From: Pseudoglutamicibacter albus
GTDB taxonomy: Bacteria; Actinomycetota; Actinomycetes; Actinomycetales; Micrococcaceae
Direction of reading: 5' to 3'
Length of the DNA: 38,484 bases
Assembly (NCBI RefSeq): GCF_022346425.1
Contig: NZ_JAKRCW010000017.1
Coordinates: forward strand, 1 to 38,484
The notes beneath the pieces are model-generated. The model ran no database searches. It saw only the letters and a list, made by a program, of their open reading frames with translations, and was not told the origin of the DNA. Both the position numbers and the translations under genes were made by a program. Below are positions 27,030 through 38,484 of the stretch, in pieces. Each line of letters opens with the position of its first letter. The stretch's first letter is position 1.

Positions 27030-27403
27030 TACTTCTTCTCCTTCTTAGCGCCGTAGCGGGAACGGGCCTGGCCGCGGTCCTTGACACCCTGGGTGTCGAG
27101 TGCGCCGCGGACGATCTTGTAGCGGACACCTGGCAGGTCCTTCACACGGCCACCGCGAACGAGCACGATGGAGTGTTCCTGCAGGTTGTGGCCCTCACCT
27201 GGGATGTAGGCAGTTACTTCGGTGCCGCCTGCGAGGCGGACACGAGCAACCTTACGAAGCGCGGAGTTCGGCTTCTTAGGGGTGGTGGTGTACACGCGGG
27301 TGCACACGCCGCGGCGCATTGGGTTACCCTCAAGCGCCGGGGTCTTCGACTTGTTCTTGTGTGGAGCGCGACCCTTGCGCACCAGCTGCTGAATTGTAGG
27401 CAA
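27029..27403 (-). CDS. rpsL: 30S ribosomal protein S12
   Basis: S12 controls decoding accuracy and is the main streptomycin-resistance locus. The product is 124 aa, starting at a TTG codon ([18 protein letters not shown]) with AAGGA six bases upstream. The resistance-determining lysines are wild type in [15 protein letters not shown] and [13 protein letters not shown], so no rpsL streptomycin resistance is expected. Confidence 0.98.
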   Translation of the reverse strand: MPTIQQLVRKGRAPHKNKSKTPALEGNPMRRGVCTRVYTTTPKKPNSALRKVARVRLAGGTEVTAYIPGEGHNLQEHSIVLVRGGRVKDLPGVRYKIVRGALDTQGVKDRGQARSRYGAKKEKK

Positions 27404-27611
27404 TCTATGTCCTTACGTTGCTGATCGGACTGTCCGCTTGCCCACCCGGTTGCCTCACTATGTAAAGCGCGGCGGGCGATGCGTGCGGTTATCGTTTTCT
27501 CGCGATCTCTAAACCGCTTGGTCCGAGGCGTGCGAAAGTGTGGAGTACGTCATTCAACCTGCGAACGACACGGACTGAGTCCACTTCTCCACACGAAAAC
27601 TCTGATCATCC
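27404..27611 (-). other. 5' leader of the str operon
   Basis: This stretch has no gene. Inverted arms GTGTGGAG (27539-27546) and CTCCACAC (27588-27595) enclose a short palindrome GGACTGAGTCC (27573-27583). A 13-base sequence, CCCGGTTGCCTCA (27445-27457), is repeated exactly before rpsJ (22791-22803). Confidence 0.4.
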
Positions 27612-27641
27612 ACTATATCAGCATTTTCGTTCTCGCCACAA
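27612..27641 (-). promoter_or_regulatory. Candidate str operon promoter
   Basis: The -10 box TATAGT (27617-27612, five of six consensus bases) and the -35-like TTGTGG (27641-27636) have an 18-bp spacer. They lie ~210 bp before rpsL and downstream of the rpoC terminator. Confidence 0.6.
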
Positions 27642-27758
27642 TCTGCACGTTCGCGGCCGCCAAGCCCGTATCCGCAAGCGTGCATGCCACAAGAGTGCCA
27701 GCGCCGCCCCAACGCCAACGCAACACGACATGGCCGGAGAATAAACAGCTCTTAACGC

Positions 27759-27802
27759 CGATGCGGCAGGCACCTCCCCTACGGAAGGCACCCGCCGCAT
27801 CG
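27759..27802 (-). terminator. Intrinsic terminator after rpoC
   Basis: The outer stem CGATGCGGC/GCCGCATCG (9 bp) encloses an inner CCTTCC/GGGAGG stem (one G-U pair) on the minus strand, followed by GCGTTAAGAGCTGTTTATT. It begins 52 bp past the rpoC stop. The remaining gap to the str promoter holds nothing recognisable. Confidence 0.75.
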
Positions 27803-27854
27803 TACTTGTTCTCAGCTAACCGGCGCTTACGTCACCAGCCAGCGAGGCTAGAGA

Positions 27855-31742
<3,888 letters not shown>

Positions 31743-31834
31743 AAGTCCTTACTCTCTTTCGTCAAAAAATTGAAGTCTTCATCAGGTGGTTCACCAGCCC
31801 AGCAACACAACCAGACTGGACAAAGGTCCGTAGC

Positions 31835-31862
31835 CGGTGGCGGGCACCCCAGCCCGCCACCG
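31835..31862 (-). terminator. GC-rich hairpin between rpoB and rpoC
   Basis: CGGTGGCGGGC and GCCCGCCACCG form a perfect 11-bp stem with a 6-nt loop, 13 bp past the rpoB stop. There is no U-tract. Because rpoB and rpoC products are needed in equal amounts, full termination is unlikely. It may be a processing or stability element. Confidence 0.55.
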
Positions 31863-31875
31863 CATCGAGCGCTAC

Positions 31876-34800
31876 TTAGACCTCATCAACCGAGCTCGGC
31901 TCAACATTGGACAAGTTGATACCCAGCTCCTCTGCGGCCCGGAAGACTTCCTCGTCCGCATCGCGCATCTCAATCGTCTCGCCGTCGGTCGAAAGAACCT
32001 CAACGTTCAGGCACAGCGACTGCATTTCCTTCAACAGAACCTTGAAGGACTCCGGAACGCCAGGGGCAGGGATGTTATCGCCCTTAACGATCGCCTCGTA
32101 GACCTTCACACGGCCGTGGATATCATCCGACTTGACCGTCAGCAGCTCCTGCAGGGTGTATGCCGCGCCGTACGCCTCAAGCGCCCACACCTCCATCTCG
32201 CCGAAACGCTGACCACCGAACTGGGCCTTACCACCCAACGGCTGCTGCGTAATCATCGAGTATGGACCGGTCGAGCGAGCGTGGATCTTGTCATCAACCA
32301 AGTGGTGCAACTTGAGGATGTACATGTAACCCACGGAGATCGGCTCCGGGAACGGCTGGCCGGAGCGGCCATCGAACAGGGTCGCCTTACCGGAGTTATC
32401 GATCAGACGCTCGCCGTCACGGGACGGCAGAGTGTGGTCCAGCAGACCGCGGACTTCCTCTTCCTCAGCACCGTCGAAGACCGGGGTGGCAACCTTGATC
32501 GGAGCCTGCTCACGCGGCAGGTTCGGAAGGTTCTTGATCCACTCAGGTTCACCTTCGATGTTCCAGCCCTGGGATGCGGCCCACCCGAGGTGCAACTCCA
32601 TGACCTGGCCCAGGTTCATACGGCCCGGAACACCCATTGGGTTCAGGATCACGTCGACCGGGGTACCGTCAGCCATGAACGGCATGTCCTCAACCGGGAG
32701 GATCTTGGAGATAACACCCTTGTTACCGTGGCGGCCAGCGAGCTTGTCACCAACGGTGATCTTGCGCTTCTGTGCAACGTAGACACGGACCAGCTGGTTC
32801 ACACCTGGTGGTAGCTCGTCGTCATCGTCGCGATCGAAGATGCGGACGCCGATGACGGTACCGGACTCACCGTGCGGGATGCGCAGCGAGGTGTCACGGA
32901 CTTCGCGGGACTTCTCACCGAAGATCGCGCGCAGCAAGCGCTCCTCCGGGGTCAGTTCGGTTTCACCCTTAGGTGTTACACGACCCACGAGGACGTCGCC
33001 GGCTTCTACCTCAGCACCGATGTGGATGATGCCGCGCTCATCGAGCTGCGAAAGCACTTCCTCGGACACGTTCGGGATGTCGCGGGTGATCTCTTCAGCG
33101 CCGAGCTTGGTGTCACGGGCATCGACCTCGTATTCCTCGATGTGGATCGAGGTGAGGACGTCGTCGGAGACCATGCGCTCGGAGAGGATGATCGCGTCCT
33201 CGTAGTTGAGGCCTTCCCAGGACATGAACGCAACGAGGAGGTTCTTACCGAGCGCGAGCTCGCCCGCCTGGGTTGCTGGGCCATCAGCGATGAGGGCCTG
33301 AGCTTCCAGCCGGTCCCCTTCCGTGACAACGACCTTCTGGTTGTAGCCGTTGCCCTGGTTGGAGCGGGCGAACTTCATGATCGGGTAGTTCGTCTGCGTG
33401 CCGTCATCGTTCATGACGGAGACGAGGTCAGCCGAAACGCTTGTGACAACGCCTGGCTTCTTCGCCAGAACCGCGTCGCCGGAGTCAACCGCGAGGTACT
33501 TCTCCATGCCGGTACCCACGATTGGGGAATCCGGTTCCAGGAGCGGAACGGCCTGACGCTGCATGTTCGCGCCCATGAGCGCGCGGTTGGCGTCATCGTG
33601 TTCGAGGAACGGAATCAGTGCGGTCGCTGCGGAAACCATCTGGCGTGGCGAGACGTCCATGTAGTCGATCTCGTTCGGAGCGACCAGGACTGGTTCGCCG
33701 CCGCCACCGCGTTCACGGCAGAGAACGAGGTCTTCTTCGAAGGTGCCGTCTTCTGCCAGCGGCGCGTTTGCCTGCGCGATCTGGTATTCGAGCTCTTCGT
33801 CTGCGGTCAGGTAGTCGACGTGCTCGGTCACCACGCCGTCAACAACGCGACGGTACGGGGTTTCGATGAAGCCGAAGGAGTTGATGCGACCGTAGGTTGC
33901 GAGCGAGCCGATCAGGCCAATGTTCGGGCCTTCCGGGGTCTCGATCGGGCACATGCGGCCGTAGTGAGACGGGTGAACGTCACGGACTTCCATGCCTGCG
34001 CGGTCGCGGGAGAGACCGCCTGGGCCCAGAGCCGAGAGGCGGCGTTTGTGGGTCACGCCAGCCAGTGGGTTGTTCTGGTCCATGAACTGCGAGAGCTGGG
34101 AGGTTCCGAAGAACTCCTTGATCGCAGCGACAACCGGGCGGATGTTGATCAGGGTCTGCGGGGTGATCGCCTCGACGTCCTGGGTGGTCATACGTTCACG
34201 TACAACGCGCTCCATACGGGACAGGCCGGTGCGGACCTGGTTGTCGATCAGTTCGCCGACCGCGCGGATGCGGCGGTTGCCGAAGTGGTCGATGTCATCG
34301 ACGTTGATCGGGATGTCGGTCTCTTCGCCCTTGCGTACGCCCTTGATGGTGCGCTCGCCTGCGTGGAGTGCGACGATGTAGCGGATCATCGCTACGATGT
34401 CGGCCTCGGTCAGAACGGAGGACTCTGGGGTGTCCATCGGCATGTCCATGCCGAGCTTGCGGTTGAGCTTGTAGCGGCCCACCTTAGCGAGGTCGTAGCG
34501 CTTCGGGGTGAAGTACATGTTCTCAAGCAGGTTGCGTGCCGCTTCAACGGTCGGCGGCTCGCCCGGGCGTAGCTTGCGGTAGATGTCCAGTAGCGCTTCT
34601 TCCTCGGTGTGGACGGTGTCCTTCTCGAGGGTGATGCGGATCGACTCGTAGTCGCCGAATTCAGAAAGAATCTGGGATTCGGTCCAGCCCAGCGCCTTGA
34701 GCAGTACGGTCACGGACTGCTTGCGCTTACGGTCGAGGCGGACACCGACCTGGTCGCGCTTATCGATTTCGAGCTCGAACCAGGAACCGCGCGATGGGAT

Positions 34801-35382
34801 GATGCGCGCGGAGTAGATGTCCTTATCGGAGGTCTTGTCTGGGGTGCGCTCAAAGTAGGCACCTGGGGAACGGACCAGCTGGGACACAACGACGCGCTCG
34901 GTTCCGTTGATGATGAACGTCGCGTTGTCGGTCATGAGCGGGAAATCGCCCATGAAGACCGTCTGCTGCTTGATTTCGCCGGTCTGGTTGTTCATGAACT
35001 CGGCACGCACATAGAGCGGTGCCGAGTAGGTGGCGTCGCGGTCTTTGGCTTCCGCGATCGTGTACTTAGGGTCCGCGAATTCTGGCTCGGAGAAGCTCAG
35101 GGACATGGTGCCCTGGAAGTCTTCGATGGGTGAGATCTCTTCGAAGATCTCGGCCAGCCCTGGTACTCGTGGGACGCTGGTGTCCCCTGTTTCTTCTGCC
35201 TTCGCTACGCGCTGCTGCCAGCGTTCGTTACCGATGAGCCAGTCGAACGATTCGGTCTGCAGTGCTAGCAGATCCGGGACGTCGAGAGGCTCGTGGATTT
35301 TCGCGAAGGAGATGCGGCCCGCTGCGGCGGCGGTACGAGCCGATGTAGCGGTTGAGTTCTGAGAGGTGCTCGAGGCGACCAA
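31876..35382 (-). CDS. rpoB: DNA-directed RNA polymerase subunit beta
   Basis: Beta forms half of the active-site cleft and binds rifamycins. From a TTG at 35382 the product is 1168 aa, beginning [17 protein letters not shown]. Homologues start MVASSTS, and AAGGA lies five bases upstream. A GTG five codons earlier (35397) is the alternative. The rifampicin region has wild-type [15 protein letters not shown] and [20 protein letters not shown], so rifampicin susceptibility is predicted. Other blocks: [20 protein letters not shown] and the C-terminal [19 protein letters not shown]. It is transcribed from a good promoter ~185 bp upstream. Confidence 0.98.
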   Translation of the reverse strand: MVASSTSQNSTATSARTAAAAGRISFAKIHEPLDVPDLLALQTESFDWLIGNERWQQRVAKAEETGDTSVPRVPGLAEIFEEISPIEDFQGTMSLSFSEPEFADPKYTIAEAKDRDATYSAPLYVRAEFMNNQTGEIKQQTVFMGDFPLMTDNATFIINGTERVVVSQLVRSPGAYFERTPDKTSDKDIYSARIIPSRGSWFELEIDKRDQVGVRLDRKRKQSVTVLLKALGWTESQILSEFGDYESIRITLEKDTVHTEEEALLDIYRKLRPGEPPTVEAARNLLENMYFTPKRYDLAKVGRYKLNRKLGMDMPMDTPESSVLTEADIVAMIRYIVALHAGERTIKGVRKGEETDIPINVDDIDHFGNRRIRAVGELIDNQVRTGLSRMERVVRERMTTQDVEAITPQTLINIRPVVAAIKEFFGTSQLSQFMDQNNPLAGVTHKRRLSALGPGGLSRDRAGMEVRDVHPSHYGRMCPIETPEGPNIGLIGSLATYGRINSFGFIETPYRRVVDGVVTEHVDYLTADEELEYQIAQANAPLAEDGTFEEDLVLCRERGGGGEPVLVAPNEIDYMDVSPRQMVSAATALIPFLEHDDANRALMGANMQRQAVPLLEPDSPIVGTGMEKYLAVDSGDAVLAKKPGVVTSVSADLVSVMNDDGTQTNYPIMKFARSNQGNGYNQKVVVTEGDRLEAQALIADGPATQAGELALGKNLLVAFMSWEGLNYEDAIILSERMVSDDVLTSIHIEEYEVDARDTKLGAEEITRDIPNVSEEVLSQLDERGIIHIGAEVEAGDVLVGRVTPKGETELTPEERLLRAIFGEKSREVRDTSLRIPHGESGTVIGVRIFDRDDDDELPPGVNQLVRVYVAQKRKITVGDKLAGRHGNKGVISKILPVEDMPFMADGTPVDVILNPMGVPGRMNLGQVMELHLGWAASQGWNIEGEPEWIKNLPNLPREQAPIKVATPVFDGAEEEEVRGLLDHTLPSRDGERLIDNSGKATLFDGRSGQPFPEPISVGYMYILKLHHLVDDKIHARSTGPYSMITQQPLGGKAQFGGQRFGEMEVWALEAYGAAYTLQELLTVKSDDIHGRVKVYEAIVKGDNIPAPGVPESFKVLLKEMQSLCLNVEVLSTDGETIEMRDADEEVFRAAEELGINLSNVEPSSVDEV

Positions 35383-35513
35383 AGGTTTTCCTTCCACAGA
35401 CCGTCATGTTTCCGGGTGCGGCTTTGCCCTCGCTATGCGTATTCTCTATGCGTTGACTAGCTCGTGAGGCTAGGATTTCGCGTGAGGTTGTAAACGCCTG
35501 ATGAGACGTTAAA

Positions 35514-35545
35514 ACATCGACCCACCGCTATATGAAGGTCGATGT
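35514..35545 (-). terminator. Attenuator-like hairpin in the rpoB leader
   Basis: ACATCGACC and GGTCGATGT form a perfect 9-bp stem with a 14-nt loop, followed on the minus strand by TTTTAACG. It lies ~20-30 nt downstream of the expected rpoB transcription start and upstream of the gene, the position of a transcription attenuator. Confidence 0.5.
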
Positions 35546-35573
35546 AACAGGACAAGAAGAGCCGCAACGATCC

Positions 35574-35602
35574 ATCTTAGCGCAGTTCATCAAGCGTGTC
35601 GA
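35574..35602 (-). promoter_or_regulatory. rpoB promoter
   Basis: The -35 box TCGACA (35602-35597, five of six consensus bases) and -10 box TAAGAT (35579-35574) have a 17-bp spacer. It is the best consensus promoter in the window. It gives a ~170-nt leader and lies in the 345-bp divergent gap between rpoB and the thiolase gene. Confidence 0.7.
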
Positions 35603-35727
35603 ATAGTATTTTGAGCTCGCGTGCGTGATACCGAGCACGATGCCTGCCGGGCTTGCATGGCTAGCGCACCTTCGATCGTGAGATGCTGGTCACATTCGTG
35701 TGCGTTTTTCTTACGATGGAGGTTCAT

Positions 35728-36966
35728 ATGTCCGGTGGCGTGACTGGCGATTCCACCCCTGGTGGCTTGCAAGGCATCACGGCTTTGAGCGGGCGGGACG
35801 CGGTGATCATTGGTGCCGCGCGCACGCCTTTTGCGCGTCTTTTGGGCGGGCTCAAGGATTTTTCTGCCGCCGCGCTGGGTGAGCGCGCTATCGAGGCCGC
35901 GCTCGGCAGGGCTGGGGTCGGCGCGGAGTGCGTCGAGGCCGTAGTGATGGGGCAGGCGGTTCAGGCTGGATGTGGGCAGAACCCCGCTCGGCAGGCAGCC
36001 CTTTCGGTTCCGGGCCTACCTGCATCCGCTCATGCTGAGACGGTCAACAAGGTGTGCCTTTCTGGTCTTTCCGCGGTGATTCACGCCGCCCGCCTTGTTC
36101 GCCTAGGTGAGGCTGATGTTGTGGTTGCTGGCGGGATGGAGTCAATGTCGAATGCACCTCATCTTTTACCAGGCTCCCGCACTGGCTGGAAGTACGGGGA
36201 CGTAGCCGCGGTTGATTCGCTGGCTCATGATGGGCTCACGGATGCGACTGATCAGGTCTCGATGGGCTCGCTGACTGATGCCGGCAACGATGCTCGCGAG
36301 ATTTCGCGGGCAGAGCAGGATGCGGTGGCCGCCGCCTCACATCAACGAGCAGCTTCTTCCCATGAGCACCTGCAGCAAGAGATCGCCCCTGTTGAGTGGG
36401 TGGATCGCCGCGGCCGACAGCATACTGTCACAGACGATGAGGGCGTGCGTGAGGATACGAACGCTGAGGCCTTGGCTCAGCTGCGACCGGCATTCTCGAA
36501 AGAAGGAACCATCACTGCCGGGAACTCCTCTCCCCTATCGGATGGAGCAGCGGCCGTGATCGTGACTTCGCGCATCTGGGCTGAACAGAATAACGCGACC
36601 ATACTGGCAACCATCGGCGAGGCAGGCCAGGTTGCCGGGCCGGATAATTCCCTGCACTCCCAGCCGGCCCGAGCGATCAAGAGGGCCCTCGACCGTTCCG
36701 GCATCGATCAGGGCGCCCTCGATGTCATAGAAATCAACGAGGCTTTCGCATCCGTGTCCGTGCAGTCCCAACGCGAGCTAGGTGTGGACGCAGAGGACGT
36801 GAACGCATGGGGTGGCGCGATCGCCTTGGGACATCCGCTCGGGGCGAGTGGCGCACGCCTCGTTGTGACAGCGTGCTACCAACTTGAGGAGAAAGGCGGA
36901 TGCACCGCGGCCGTCGCGCTGTGTGGCGGCGGAGGTCAAGGCGAAGCACTCTTGCTGCATCGCTAG
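35728..36966 (+). CDS. Acetyl-CoA C-acetyltransferase (thiolase)
   Basis: This thiolase catalyses condensation of two acetyl-CoA to acetoacetyl-CoA or the reverse thiolysis, in fatty-acid, ketone or mevalonate metabolism. From the ATG at 35728 (GGAGG five bases upstream) the product is 412 aa. The catalytic residues are present: nucleophile Cys110 in VNKVCLSGLSA, His369 in GGAIALGHPLGASGAR and Cys399 in LCGGGGQG. NEAFA is also present. About 22 residues precede the core block GRDAVIIGAARTPF. It is the only complete plus-strand gene here and separates rplL from rpoB. No good promoter was found; one candidate would make it leaderless. The exact substrate chain length cannot be read. Confidence 0.93.
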   Translation: MSGGVTGDSTPGGLQGITALSGRDAVIIGAARTPFARLLGGLKDFSAAALGERAIEAALGRAGVGAECVEAVVMGQAVQAGCGQNPARQAALSVPGLPASAHAETVNKVCLSGLSAVIHAARLVRLGEADVVVAGGMESMSNAPHLLPGSRTGWKYGDVAAVDSLAHDGLTDATDQVSMGSLTDAGNDAREISRAEQDAVAAASHQRAASSHEHLQQEIAPVEWVDRRGRQHTVTDDEGVREDTNAEALAQLRPAFSKEGTITAGNSSPLSDGAAAVIVTSRIWAEQNNATILATIGEAGQVAGPDNSLHSQPARAIKRALDRSGIDQGALDVIEINEAFASVSVQSQRELGVDAEDVNAWGGAIALGHPLGASGARLVVTACYQLEEKGGCTAAVALCGGGGQGEALLLHR

Positions 36967-37014
36967 GATGCCGCCCCTAGCTCCCCCCGATCATCAGCCA
37001 GGGCCCTTAACAGA

Positions 37015-37052
37015 GTTTGGCCCGTGTCACCAAATGGTGACACGGGCCAAAC
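37015..37052. terminator. Bidirectional 17-bp hairpin terminator
   Basis: GTTTGGCCCGTGTCACC and its exact complement flank a 4-nt AAAT loop. It lies 48 bp after the thiolase stop and 51 bp after the rplL stop, between convergent genes, so it can serve both. Neither side has a long U-tract. Confidence 0.88.
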
Positions 37053-37103
37053 ATTCATTCACTGTGAGCGGCACACTCTCACGCCGCGGCGCGTGAAAGG
37101 AAA

Positions 37104-37478
37104 TTACTTGAGGGTGACGGTTGCGCCAGCGCCCTCGAGAGCTTCCTTAGCCTTCTCTGCATCTTCCTTGGAGACGCCTTCGAGAACAGCCTTAGGAGCG
37201 CCGTCAACGAGCTCCTTAGCTTCCTTGAGGCCGAGGGAGGTCAGGCCGCGAACTTCCTTAATAACGCCAATCTTCTTATCGCCAGCGGCTTCGAGGATGA
37301 CGTCGAATTCGGTCTGCTCTTCAGCGCCGCCTGCGGCACCGCCTGCAGCAGGAGCTGCAGCAACAGCAGCTGCGGTGACGTCGAAGGTCTCTTCGAACTG
37401 CTTAACGAACTCGGAGAGTTCGAAGATGGTCATTTCCTTGAACGCGTCAAGGAGCTCTTCGGTGGTGAGCTTCGCCAT
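37104..37478 (-). CDS. rplL: 50S ribosomal protein L7/L12
   Basis: L7/L12 forms the flexible stalk that recruits translation GTPases. From the ATG at 37478 the product is 124 aa, beginning [20 protein letters not shown]. An Ala/Gly-rich hinge lies at about residues 38-55. The C-terminal domain has [20 protein letters not shown]. An in-frame upstream extension of 35 codons is not L12-like. AAAGGA lies seven bases before the ATG. Confidence 0.98.
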   Translation of the reverse strand: MAKLTTEELLDAFKEMTIFELSEFVKQFEETFDVTAAAVAAAPAAGGAAGGAEEQTEFDVILEAAGDKKIGVIKEVRGLTSLGLKEAKELVDGAPKAVLEGVSKEDAEKAKEALEGAGATVTLK

Positions 37479-37552
37479 AGTGGCGTCCTTTCGTCGATGC
37501 GGAGGCTTTGCTCCGCGTAAAAGCTTGTCGGTTGAAACTGTTGGGCTCAAGC

Positions 37553-37581
37553 GTCCCGCGCCGCAACGGATGTTGCGGGAC
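37553..37581 (-). other. Hairpin between rplJ and rplL
   Basis: CCGCAAC/GTTGCGG (7 bp, 4-nt loop) is nested within alternative arms GTCCCGC/GCGGGAC. It lies 22 bp after rplJ. A smaller GCGGAG/CTCCGC hairpin follows at 37499-37516. Such structures may mark an RNA processing site that helps raise L12 over L10, but this is inference. Confidence 0.45.
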
Positions 37582-37603
37582 AACGGGTGCTACGGAACCG
37601 TGA

Positions 37604-38119
37604 CTACTCTGCAGCTGGGGCTTCGGCGGTTTCGCCGGCCTCTTCGCGCTTGAGACGCAGCGCATCGATGATGCGTGCAGCAGCGGATGCTGGTGCCTTG
37701 AGGACACCGGCAACGCGAGCCAGCTGGTGTTCGACGGACTCGAGAGCAGCAAGATCCTTGATCTGCTCAGCGTCCATCTTCTGGCCGTCGTAGTAGCCGC
37801 CCTTGATGATGAGCTTCTCGTGGTCCTTAGCGAAATCGGTGAGGCTCTTAGCGGCTGCAACTGCATCCCCGCGTACAAACGCGATAGCAGTTGGGCCGTT
37901 GAGCATGCCCTCGAATGCGTCGACACCGGCGTTCTTAGCAGCGATCTCGGTCAAGGTGTTCTTGACGACTGCGTACTTGGTGTCTGGGCCCATGGAGCGG
38001 CGAAGCTCCTTGAGCTGTTCCACGGTGAGCCCACGGTATTCGGTCAGGACTGCAGCCGAGGACTCCTCGAAGTCCTTGGTGATCTCCGCTACGGCGATCT
38101 CCTTGACGTTCTTAGCCAT
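37604..38119 (-). CDS. rplJ: 50S ribosomal protein L10
   Basis: L10 anchors L7/L12 dimers to the ribosome and represses its own operon by binding the leader. The product is 171 aa, with AAVLTEYRGLTVEQLKELR and YAVVKNTLTEIAAKNAG in the rRNA-binding domain. The C-terminal L12-binding helix is followed by an Ala/Glu-rich end. GAAGGAG lies upstream of the ATG. Confidence 0.98.
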   Translation of the reverse strand: MAKNVKEIAVAEITKDFEESSAAVLTEYRGLTVEQLKELRRSMGPDTKYAVVKNTLTEIAAKNAGVDAFEGMLNGPTAIAFVRGDAVAAAKSLTDFAKDHEKLIIKGGYYDGQKMDAEQIKDLAALESVEHQLARVAGVLKAPASAAARIIDALRLKREEAGETAEAPAAE

Positions 38120-38178
38120 GACACTCCTTCCGGGGTTCTAAGATGGTTCATCCCGGTTGGTTGCCCCGAAAAGCAAAA

Positions 38179-38205
38179 TAGCCCTGGCACATAGGCACAG
38201 GGCTA
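38179..38205 (-). terminator. Attenuator terminator in the rplJ leader
   Basis: TAGCCCTG and CAGGGCTA form an 8-bp stem with an 11-nt loop, followed on the minus strand by TTTTGCTTTT. It lies 59 bp before the rplJ ATG and downstream of the L10 leader. It is a genuine intrinsic terminator in the leader and a likely attenuator. Confidence 0.8.
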
Positions 38206-38330
38206 CACGGTGAACATCGACGGCGCTGAACGCCTCGGTTCGTGAAGTAACTGTCCCTACGTGGGCTGTCCTGCAAGTGCGGGAACCTTCGATGAGCGCA
38301 CGCGCCCATAACCAACGGTCTTTGGTACAG
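38206..38330 (-). ncRNA. Ribosomal protein L10 leader
   Basis: The leader upstream of rplJ contains the typical segment ACCAAAGACCGTTGGT (38326-38311), characteristic of L10 leader RNAs, followed by GGTTCCCGCA and GCAGGA segments. In known systems the L10(L12) complex binds this RNA to reduce expression. Structure was not computed. Confidence 0.6.
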
Positions 38331-38335
38331 CGTCC

Positions 38336-38365
38336 AGTCTAACGCAATGGATAACGATGCGCCAA
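38336..38365 (-). promoter_or_regulatory. rplJ-rplL promoter
   Basis: The -10 box TAGACT (38341-38336) and -35-like TTGGCG (38365-38360) have an 18-bp spacer. The -10 context GTTAGACTGGA is shared with the spc promoter. Confidence 0.65.
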
Positions 38366-38376
38366 TCGGCGGCGTA

Positions 38377-38432
38377 CCTTACATATATTGATCGCGTAGC
38401 TACAGTCGTGCCTCACATACTTTGAGCGCGTA
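38377..38432 (-). repeat. Imperfect 22-bp tandem repeat upstream of the rplJ promoter
   Basis: Two 22-bp copies lie at 38377-38398 and 38411-38432, 18 of 22 bases identical and 34 bp apart start to start (about three helical turns). They begin 11 bp upstream of the -35 box. They are placed like activator or UP-element sites. The rest of the window to 38484 shows nothing recognisable. Confidence 0.5.
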
Positions 38433-38484
38433 CTCCTACGCTGAACAAGTATGAACAAGGGTGTGGTCTCAATGTCGACACGTA

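Noticed and set aside
24327-27056. 909-aa open frame on the plus strand
   Set aside because: It is the exact antisense of fusA and rpsG. Long antisense frames are expected in high-GC genes with strong codon bias, and no motif or ribosome-binding site supports it.
31876-35382. Rifampicin-resistance mutation in rpoB
   Set aside because: The visible resistance-determining residues (the Asp, His and Ser of the SQFMDQNN and THKRRLSAL blocks) are wild type.
35689-35717. GTCACA and TACGAT upstream of the thiolase as a promoter
   Set aside because: The start would fall at about 35724 and remove the well-placed GGAGG from the transcript. A leaderless mRNA with a perfect ribosome site upstream is unlikely.

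Overview
The window carries the main ribosomal-protein and transcription gene block of a high-GC Gram-positive bacterium, most likely an actinobacterium of the Micrococcaceae type. Supporting signs are the gene order, frequent GTG and TTG starts, the actinobacterial forms of rpoB and rpsL (both apparently starting with TTG), charged extensions on S9, L17, S5 and S3, and the lack of rpsN (S14) between rplE and rpsH and of rpsD between rpsK and rpoA. The genus cannot be fixed from sequence reading alone. Almost everything is on the minus strand, so transcription runs from high to low coordinates.

In transcription order: rplJ-rplL with an L10-type leader and attenuator (38.4-37.1 kb); a plus-strand thiolase gene (35.7-37.0 kb) placed between rplL and rpoB; rpoB-rpoC (35.4-27.9 kb); the str group rpsL-rpsG-fusA-tuf (27.4-22.9 kb); the S10 group rpsJ-rplC-rplD-rplW-rplB-rpsS-rplV-rpsC-rplP-rpmC-rpsQ (22.5-17.2 kb); the spc group rplN-rplX-rplE-rpsH-rplF-rplR-rpsE-rpmD-rplO (16.8-12.7 kb); secY-adk-map (12.4-9.6 kb); infA-rpmJ-rpsM-rpsK-rpoA-rplQ (9.4-6.15 kb); two tandem LppM-like membrane lipoproteins followed by truA (5.9-1.6 kb); and rplM-rpsI (1.3-0.35 kb). 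A 25-codon 3' end of an unidentified plus-strand ORF lies at the left edge.

Gene clusters are divided by clear hairpin terminators after rpsI, rplQ, adk, rplO, rpsQ, tuf, rpoC and rplL. Further GC-rich hairpins without a U-tract sit between rpoB and rpoC, rpsG and fusA, fusA and tuf, and infA and rpmJ; these may tune readthrough or mRNA processing. Several promoters have a TAGACT-like -10 box. Two promoters (spc and the lipoprotein pair) appear to be built into the downstream arm and T-tract of the preceding terminator.

Most of the window is ordinary core genome. The least ordinary parts are the duplicated LppM-like lipoproteins between rplQ and truA, the thiolase between rplL and rpoB, and a series of structured 5' leaders (spc, rplM, rpsM, infA, rpsL, rplJ, rpoB). 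No tRNA, rRNA, CRISPR array, complete insertion sequence or phage gene was seen.
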